NCBI GenBank assembly: GCA_003343905.1 | Contig: QAKI01000001.1 | Span: forward strand, 1-17,708 | DNA from: Subdoligranulum variabile | Lineage (GTDB): Bacteria; Bacillota; Clostridia; Oscillospirales; Ruminococcaceae | Reading direction: 5' to 3' | Length of the DNA stretch: 17,708 bases | In this document: positions 12,952 through 17,708 of the stretch, piece by piece | How the letters are laid out: every line of letters starts with the position of its first letter | Numbering within the stretch: position 1 is the first letter of the stretch | Program-made: the position numbers and the translations under genes | Notes under the pieces: generated by a model | The model's database searches: none | Told to the model about the DNA's origin: nothing | The model's input: only the letters and a program-made list of their open reading frames with translations

Positions 12952-14104
12952 CGTGGGCCTCCTCGTCCGCAGCAGCGCGCGGCAGCTTGATGGTGTAAAA
13001 GTCTTTGGCGCTGCACCCGGCGCGGCCGCCGCCCGCACAGGCGCAGGCGCACGCACAACTGGAAGCGCAGGCACAGGCGCAGCCGGAATGGTGGCTGCCG
13101 CCGTCATGGCGGCCTACACCGCCGCCGCGGCTGGACCCGCCGCCCGGCGTAAAGCCGCGGGGCGGATCGGTCGGGTGGTAGCCGGGCGGGGGCGGCATGC
13201 CCCGCGCCCGCCGGATCGTGTGCAGGCCGTTGGTGTACCAGAACCAGTCGGCCGGGTCAAGGCCGATGCCCAGCCCGCCGCCCCAGCGGGGCGCGCGGGT
13301 TACCGCCATCAGGAACAGCACGGCCAGGAATACCACAGTCACCAGGACCGGCCCCAGCGCGTCGATCAGGTCCGCCCCGGTATGGGTGGTGGTGGGGGCG
13401 CCGTAATCCTCCGGCGTCAGGGCGGCGGAGGGGGAGAACGCAGCCGCGCAGTCGGCCGGTACGGTCACATGGACGCGGGCGGCCTGCCCGTGGGTCAGCG
13501 CGCCGAAGTCCCAGACCAGATAGTCGCCCTCCACACTGGTATTGTCGGCCACAAAGCCCTCGCCGTTGCGCCAGCGGATCTGCATATTGCCCACGCTCAG
13601 GTCGTCGAACCAGCCGGGGGTGAAGGTGAAGCTGGCGGTCCCGTCGTCGTTCAGCGTGAACAGATGGCTCTGGTGGACCGAGAAGGCGAACCGCACGCGG
13701 CTTTCGCCGCCGTTTTCCTCGGCCACGGCGGGGGAGTAGTAGCGCCGGGCAAAAACGACCTGGGCGTAGCTGCCGCCTTCGTCGGAATATTGCAGGTCGG
13801 AAATGGTATCGGTCAGCGGGGTCAGCGAATCCACGTGGGAATTGGCAAGGCCGATCTTGACCCAGGCAAGGTGTTCGGTCTTGTCGCCCGCGATGACCTG
13901 CCAGTCGATGTCGTAGGTGATGTCCGCGGAGCCGTCCTCCCGCAGGTCCACCGTCACGATATAATCCCGGATATAGTCCATATCGCCGGGTTCGGCATAG
14001 GGGGCCAGCGATTCCTCGCCATGGACGGCCAGCGCCGTCATCAGGCAGAGCAGCAGGGCGGCCAGCACCGTCGCCAGACGGCGCGCCAAACGGTTCTTTG
14101 TCAT
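12941..14104 (-). CDS. DUF2207-like membrane protein with Cys-rich cytoplasmic tail
   Basis: A 387-residue protein. Residues 1-28 are a signal peptide (RRLATVLAALLLCLMTALAVHG). Residues 35-230 form an extracellular beta-rich domain of DUF2207 style (IVTVDLREDGSADITYDIDW near the start, LVWDFGALTHGQAARVHVTVP near the end). One membrane helix follows (about 250-269), then a cytoplasmic tail. The tail has a WFWYTNGLHTIRRARG stretch, a Pro/Gly linker (303-340) and the cysteine run CACACASSCACACACA (342-357), then GGGRAGCSAKDF with an eighth cysteine (C364). Ordinary DUF2207/TPM proteins end in Gly/Ser-rich tails; here Cys alternates with Ala. ATG 14104 follows GGAGGG and overlaps the stop of the radical SAM gene (ATGA). 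The context marks the tail as a likely target of that enzyme. The DUF2207 link is by resemblance only. Confidence 0.8.
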   Translation of the reverse strand: MTKNRLARRLATVLAALLLCLMTALAVHGEESLAPYAEPGDMDYIRDYIVTVDLREDGSADITYDIDWQVIAGDKTEHLAWVKIGLANSHVDSLTPLTDTISDLQYSDEGGSYAQVVFARRYYSPAVAEENGGESRVRFAFSVHQSHLFTLNDDGTASFTFTPGWFDDLSVGNMQIRWRNGEGFVADNTSVEGDYLVWDFGALTHGQAARVHVTVPADCAAAFSPSAALTPEDYGAPTTTHTGADLIDALGPVLVTVVFLAVLFLMAVTRAPRWGGGLGIGLDPADWFWYTNGLHTIRRARGMPPPPGYHPTDPPRGFTPGGGSSRGGGVGRHDGGSHHSGCACACASSCACACACAGGGRAGCSAKDFYTIKLPRAAADEEAHDES

Positions 14105-15489
14105 GGGCGGCCCTCCTGCAGGGGCGTGGGCCCCAGTTGGCAGCGCTGCTCCATGGCGGCGCTGGTGTTGCGGATCGCGCAGCATTCGCTGCTGTTCCAG
14201 ATGCGGTTCCACGGCGTGTGCAGCAGGCTGCCCAGCCCCGGGCCGCTCAGCCAGCTCTGGCAGGGCAGCACGGTGCCGTCCGGCGCCACGGCCATGTTGG
14301 AAAGGCACGCCCCGCAACTGGGGATCTGGGTAAAGCCCAGGTCCCGCAGCGTTGCTTCCGGCAGCCAGCCGGGGCTGGTGAACTGGATCTCCAGCCCGTT
14401 GGCGGCGGCGTATTCCATGGCGGGGCGCAGCGCGGCTTCCAGCCCCGCCGGGGTCAGGCGGCGGGCACGGCTGGCCGCGGTGGCGGCGTTGCCCGTGGGG
14501 ATCAGCCCGCTGCAGGTCAGGTAACGGACCCCCAGCTCATGGGCCAGCCGCACGGTGGAAAGGTAATCCTGGTTCAAGGTACACAGCGGCGTATTCAGGC
14601 TGACGTTCAGCCCGGCGGCCAGCGCGTTTTTGATGCCGCCCAGCGTGTCGGTGTAGCCGTCCACGCCCACCAGTTCGTTGTGCACGGCGGCGTCGGCGGA
14701 ATAGAAGGTGATCTGCACCGAGTCCAGGCTCGCGCCTTTCAGTTCTTTGCACAGGGCGCTGGTCAGCATGCGGCCGTTGGTGTTCAGCCGGGTCACGAAC
14801 CACTGGGCCGCCTGGATCAGCTTGACCAGGTCGTTGCGCAGCGTCGGTTCGCCGCCGGTAAAGGTCAGTTGGGGAATGCCCACGCTGCGGCATTTTTCAA
14901 TGACGGCCAGCCATTGGTCGGTGTCCAGTTCGGGCGCGGCGCCCAAAGGCTGGTTGGCCGCGTAGCAGTGCAGGCATTTCTGGTTGCAGTGCCACGCGCC
15001 GTCCTTGTGCATCGAACTGACCAGCAGGTCCATGCGGTGGGGGGCGTTCATCCGGGCGGCGTACTCGCCCAGGGGCAGCGGCCGCACCTGCAGCGGCGGG
15101 GTCTGGCCGCGGGCCACGGCAAACAGGCAGTCCAGAAGCACCTGCAAATCGCCCTCGATCTGCTCGGCCGGGGTACGGCGGTAGATCTTGCGGGTGGCGG
15201 CCACCGCCTCGGCGGTCACAGCGGACCAGTCCGCGGGGGTCAGGGCTTCGCCGCTGCGGCGCTGCAGCGCCTCGATCAGGTTCGTCAGCAGGATGGCCCA
15301 ACTGATCTGCAGCGGCAGAAGGTCCTGCCCGTTGAGCAGCGCCACAAAGGGGGTGTCCCGGTCGGGGCGGCGGCAGGGGATCAGGTGGATGCGCACGACG
15401 CCGGGGCCGTCGGGGTCCAGCGTAACGTGCCGCACACGGGACAGGTGCCCGTGCAGGAAGGCGCGTTCCGCATAGGTCAAATATTTCAT
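14101..15489 (-). CDS. Radical SAM enzyme with partial SPASM/twitch-like C-terminus
   Basis: A radical S-adenosylmethionine enzyme, 462 residues. The 4Fe-4S/SAM motif is CNQKCLHCYA (C168, C172, C175), followed by LTFTGGEPTLR (SAM amino group) and RLNTNGR. The C-terminal part has SCGACLSNMAVAPDGTVLPC (C392, C395, C410; the GX4C pattern of SPASM domains), then ECC (C436, C437) and C450. That fits a twitch or incomplete SPASM domain that could bind one auxiliary cluster. The first 150 residues resemble no domain I know and may bind the substrate. SPASM-type enzymes commonly modify peptides or proteins made by a neighbouring gene. The start at 15489 has GGAGGA about 10 nt upstream. It is the first gene of the three-gene operon and overlaps the next by 4 nt. 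Confidence 0.9.
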   Translation of the reverse strand: MKYLTYAERAFLHGHLSRVRHVTLDPDGPGVVRIHLIPCRRPDRDTPFVALLNGQDLLPLQISWAILLTNLIEALQRRSGEALTPADWSAVTAEAVAATRKIYRRTPAEQIEGDLQVLLDCLFAVARGQTPPLQVRPLPLGEYAARMNAPHRMDLLVSSMHKDGAWHCNQKCLHCYAANQPLGAAPELDTDQWLAVIEKCRSVGIPQLTFTGGEPTLRNDLVKLIQAAQWFVTRLNTNGRMLTSALCKELKGASLDSVQITFYSADAAVHNELVGVDGYTDTLGGIKNALAAGLNVSLNTPLCTLNQDYLSTVRLAHELGVRYLTCSGLIPTGNAATAASRARRLTPAGLEAALRPAMEYAAANGLEIQFTSPGWLPEATLRDLGFTQIPSCGACLSNMAVAPDGTVLPCQSWLSGPGLGSLLHTPWNRIWNSSECCAIRNTSAAMEQRCQLGPTPLQEGRP

Positions 15490-15536
15490 CGGGGAAGATT
15501 CCTCCGCGTGTTACAAAATTGTTTCAATTACTCAAA

Positions 15537-15565
15537 AGTATATCATAAACGCCGCATAAATACAA
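15537..15565 (-). promoter_or_regulatory. Promoter of the radical SAM operon
   Basis: Minus strand TTGTAT (15565-15560), 17-nt spacer, TATACT (15542-15537) with an extended -10 (TGA-TATACT). It lies about 50 bp before the start codon, in the only AT-rich stretch of the area. Confidence 0.75.
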
Positions 15566-15599
15566 CCGTGCCGGGGCGGCGGCGCGGGGGAAGCGGCGC

Positions 15600-15633
15600 A
15601 AAAAAAATGCCCGCCGGGAAGTTCCCGGCGGGC
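15600..15633 (-). terminator. Rho-independent terminator after the YitT gene
   Basis: Minus strand GCCCGCCGGG (15633-15624) and CCCGGCGGGC (15618-15609) around AACTT, then ATTTTTTTT. It separates the prfC-YitT unit from the radical SAM operon. Confidence 0.9.
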
Positions 15634-15647
15634 GGCGGCAGGGCCGG

Positions 15648-16532
15648 TCAGACGGAGCGGAAGCCCTTGCCGATGATCTCGCTGCTGTTGACGATGGTGA
15701 TGAAGGCGTGCGGGTCCTTCAGCCGCACAAAGCGGCGCAGGTGCTGGGCCTGGCTGCGGGTCAGCACGGTCATCAGCACCCATTTTTCCTCGTGGGAATA
15801 GGTGCCCTTGGCGCGTTCCTCGGTGGCGGAACGGTGCAGTTCCTTGACGATGAAATCCCGCGTCGGTTCCGGGTCGGAGGTGATCACCGTGCAGACCTTG
15901 CGCAGGTTGATGCTCTCGATGGCGCCGTCCACGACGGTGGTTTTCAGGATCATGCCCAGGATGCAGTACAGCCCGGTGGCGGGGCCGTACAGCACCGCGC
16001 CCGCCAGCACGATGGCCAGGTCGCTGACAAGCAGCGCGCGGCCGATCTCCAGGCTCGTGTACTTGTGCAGGATCATGGCCAGAATGTCGGTGCCGCCGGT
16101 GGACGCGCCGATGTTGAACACGATGGCGCTGCCCACCGCGGGCAGGATGACGGCGTAGCACAGTTCCAGAAAAACGTCGTTGGTCAGCGGGGCGGTCAGG
16201 GGCCAGATGCTTTCGCACAGGCTGACATAGAAGGACAGCGCGAACGAAGAATAGATGGTCCATCCCATCGAGCGCACGCCCAGAAAGAGGAAGCCCAGCA
16301 GCACCAGTGCCGCGTTGACGATCCACATGAAGAAGCCCACGTTCCAACGGGGGAACAGGGTGGACAGCACGATGGACAGGCCCGACGTGCCGCCGAAGGC
16401 GAAGTGGTTGGGGGTCTTGAACAGGGCGATGCCGACGGCGGTCGCCACAAGGCCCAGGTTCAAGAGCAAAAAGAATTTTACGCTTTCCAGCAGATTTTGG
16501 CGGGAAAACCATTGCCGCAGATTGTTTTCCAT
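15648..16532 (-). CDS. YitT-family membrane protein (DUF2179 C-terminal domain)
   Basis: A 294-residue inner-membrane protein of the YitT/DUF161 family common in Firmicutes; its transport or signalling role is not settled. Membrane helices fill residues 15-205. Family marks are TPNHFAFGGTSGLSIVLS near 40-57 and NIGASTGGTDILAMILHKYT near 140-159. A cytoplasmic DUF2179 domain follows (about 210-294: KVCTVITSDPEPTRDFIVKE, then EEKWVLMTVLTRSQ and DPHAFITIVNSSEIIGKGF). The ATG at 16532 follows AAGGA by about 9 nt. It begins 30 nt after the prfC stop with no visible promoter, so the two are probably co-transcribed. A strong terminator follows. Confidence 0.92.
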   Translation of the reverse strand: MENNLRQWFSRQNLLESVKFFLLLNLGLVATAVGIALFKTPNHFAFGGTSGLSIVLSTLFPRWNVGFFMWIVNAALVLLGFLFLGVRSMGWTIYSSFALSFYVSLCESIWPLTAPLTNDVFLELCYAVILPAVGSAIVFNIGASTGGTDILAMILHKYTSLEIGRALLVSDLAIVLAGAVLYGPATGLYCILGMILKTTVVDGAIESINLRKVCTVITSDPEPTRDFIVKELHRSATEERAKGTYSHEEKWVLMTVLTRSQAQHLRRFVRLKDPHAFITIVNSSEIIGKGFRSV

Positions 16533-16562
16533 GAATGATTCCTTCTTCCTTTTTCCGGCGGG

Positions 16563-17708
16563 TCAGAACGTCAGATTGCCGAATTCCGAAAGGCGAAGGT
16601 CCTCATTATGCTGCTCCGCCCAGTTGATGCTCCAGGAGCTGCCGAACAGCAGCAGGTGGTTGCCCTTGAGGTCCTCGATGGGGCGGGTGTCGCTGGTCAG
16701 GTCCAGGTGCTTGGGGTCCAGCTCGTCCGGGTCGTTGAGGATCCAGCGCAGGTACTCATAGGGGAGCTGCTGCATGCGGATATCCACGTTGTATTCGTTT
16801 TTCAGGCGGTATTCCAGCACTTCCAGCTGCAGCACGCCCACCACGCCGACGATGACTTCCTCCATGCCGGAACCCAGATCCCGGAAGATCTGGATCGCGC
16901 CCTCCTGGGCGATCTGCTCCATGCCTTTGACGAACTGCTTGCGCTTCATCGTGTCCACCTGGGTCACGCGGGCAAAGTGTTCCGGCGCAAAGGTGGGGAT
17001 GCCCGCAAACTGCACCGGCGGCTTGCCGGTGCACAGCGTGTCCCCGATCGAGAAGATGCCCGGGTCGAACAGGCCGATGATGTCGCCCGCGTAGGCTTCG
17101 CTGACGATGGCGCGGTCGTCGGCCATCAGGCTGGTGCCGGTGGCAAGCTTGATGTTTTTGCCCTCCTGCACATGGCAGGCTTCCATGCCGCGCTCGAACT
17201 TGCCCGAACAGATGCGCAGGAAGGCGATGCGGTCCCGGTGGTTTTTGTTCATGTTGGCCTGGATCTTGAAGATAAAGCCGGAGAAGCGGTCCGCGGCCGG
17301 TTCCACCAGTTCGCCGGTCAGGGAATCCTGACGGGGCAGCGGGGTGGGGGTCAGGCGCAGGAACTCTTTCAGGAAGGGTTCCACGCCGAAGTTGGTCAGC
17401 GCCGAACCGAAGAACACCGGCGAAAGTTTGCCGTGATGCACGGCGTCCAGGTCGAACTCCTCGGCGGCGCCGTCCAGCAGTTCGATGTCCTCGGCCAATT
17501 TCTGGTGGTTTTCGGCGCCGATCAGTTCGTCCAGCTTGGCGTCGCCCAGTTCGGCTTCGATCTCGTCCACCATTTTCACGCCGTTGGCGCGGCCGTCGCC
17601 CTCAAAGGCCAGCACCCGGCGGGCATTGCGGTCGAACACGCCCTTGAAGCCCTTGCCGCAGCCGATGGGCCAGTTCATGGGGTAGGTCTTGATGCCCAGG
17701 ATCTCCTC
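16563..17708 (-). CDS. prfC: Peptide chain release factor 3, C-terminal part (starts outside window)
   Basis: A GTPase that removes RF1/RF2 from the ribosome after termination. The visible 381 codons stay open to the window edge; the Met at 17678 is internal, since the frame continues upstream with EEILGIKTYP. Diagnostic RF3 segments are YPMNWPIGCGKGFKGV, LSPVFFGSALTNFGVEPFL, GFIFKIQANMNKNHRDRIAF, EAYAGDIIGL, GIPTFAPEHFARV and GVVGVLQLEVLEYRLKNEYNV, ending SEFGNLTF. The GTP-binding domain itself lies beyond the window. EF-G and TetM-like proteins are excluded by the IQANM and PNFAPE-type motifs. Confidence 0.95.
   Translation of the reverse strand, partial: EEILGIKTYPMNWPIGCGKGFKGVFDRNARRVLAFEGDGRANGVKMVDEIEAELGDAKLDELIGAENHQKLAEDIELLDGAAEEFDLDAVHHGKLSPVFFGSALTNFGVEPFLKEFLRLTPTPLPRQDSLTGELVEPAADRFSGFIFKIQANMNKNHRDRIAFLRICSGKFERGMEACHVQEGKNIKLATGTSLMADDRAIVSEAYAGDIIGLFDPGIFSIGDTLCTGKPPVQFAGIPTFAPEHFARVTQVDTMKRKQFVKGMEQIAQEGAIQIFRDLGSGMEEVIVGVVGVLQLEVLEYRLKNEYNVDIRMQQLPYEYLRWILNDPDELDPKHLDLTSDTRPIEDLKGNHLLLFGSSWSINWAEQHNEDLRLSEFGNLTF

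Noticed and set aside
11284..12990. 568-codon plus-strand open frame across the AAA+ gene
   Set aside because: His/Gly/Gln-rich shadow of a gene with Walker motifs on the other strand.
13013..13081. Simple microsatellite behind the Cys-Ala run
   Set aside because: Codons alternate among TGC/TGT and GCC/GCG/GCT, so there is no repeating nucleotide unit.
12952..13107. N-terminal extension of the AAA+ protein to an upstream Met
   Set aside because: It would read the Cys-repeat coding region in another frame as an Ala/Pro-rich stretch; the GAGGAGG site supports 12951.
12953..15801. Long plus-strand open frames over the DUF2207-like and radical SAM genes
   Set aside because: Shadows without motifs; the minus-strand genes have overlaps, ribosome sites and conserved residues.
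1..17708. CRISPR array, tRNA or rRNA genes, transposase or integrase
   Set aside because: No spaced direct repeats, cloverleaf sequences, rRNA segments or recombinase motifs were seen on either strand.

Overview
The window looks like chromosomal DNA from a GC-rich gut Clostridia species. The protein set (HPr/EI, T-box-controlled ThrRS, YitT, RF3, PadR cassettes) and the sequence style suggest the Oscillospiraceae (Faecalibacterium / Subdoligranulum / Gemmiger type). That placement is inferred from protein resemblance and base composition, not from a marker gene. No rRNA, tRNA, CRISPR array or transposase was seen.

Left part (1-3460): the 5' end of thrS on the minus strand, with a strong promoter and a T-box leader. 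Divergent from it is a three-gene polar amino-acid ABC importer (binding lipoprotein, permease, ATPase). Its promoter carries two ATTTATGCA elements exactly 21 bp apart that resemble tandem ARG boxes. A perfect 18-bp hairpin closes the operon.

Accessory island (3478-7250): a minus-strand operon padR - DUF6120-like membrane protein - small secreted protein, linked by overlapping ends. Divergent from it is an AT-rich secreted protein of unknown function. Two unknown four-helix membrane proteins follow, one on each strand. Inverted repeats of similar design (arms around ATTGA, 7-nt spacer) sit on the promoters of padR/secreted protein and of one membrane protein, with a decayed copy before the other. 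The padR control region has been duplicated (4742-4908 and 6466-6632), and the second copy is fused to a 70-bp piece of the neighbouring gamma-carbonic anhydrase gene. The island looks mosaic and may be one PadR-controlled regulon.

Middle (7251-10910): a gamma-carbonic anhydrase-like gene and a Cof-type HAD phosphatase, divergent from promoters that share one palindromic -35 box. Then come the general PTS genes ptsH and ptsI. The HPr keeps His15 but has Lys at the position of the regulatory Ser46.

Right part (10915-17708, all minus strand): a tightly overlapping operon of a radical SAM enzyme with a partial SPASM-like tail, a DUF2207-like membrane protein, and a two-module AAA+ ATPase. The membrane protein's cytoplasmic tail carries a CACACASSCACACACA cysteine run. 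This is the best candidate for an undescribed system: a cytosolic radical SAM enzyme and an AAA+ remodeller that may act on the Cys-rich tail of a membrane-anchored protein. The window ends with a YitT-family membrane protein and the 3' part of prfC (RF3), which probably form a separate operon.
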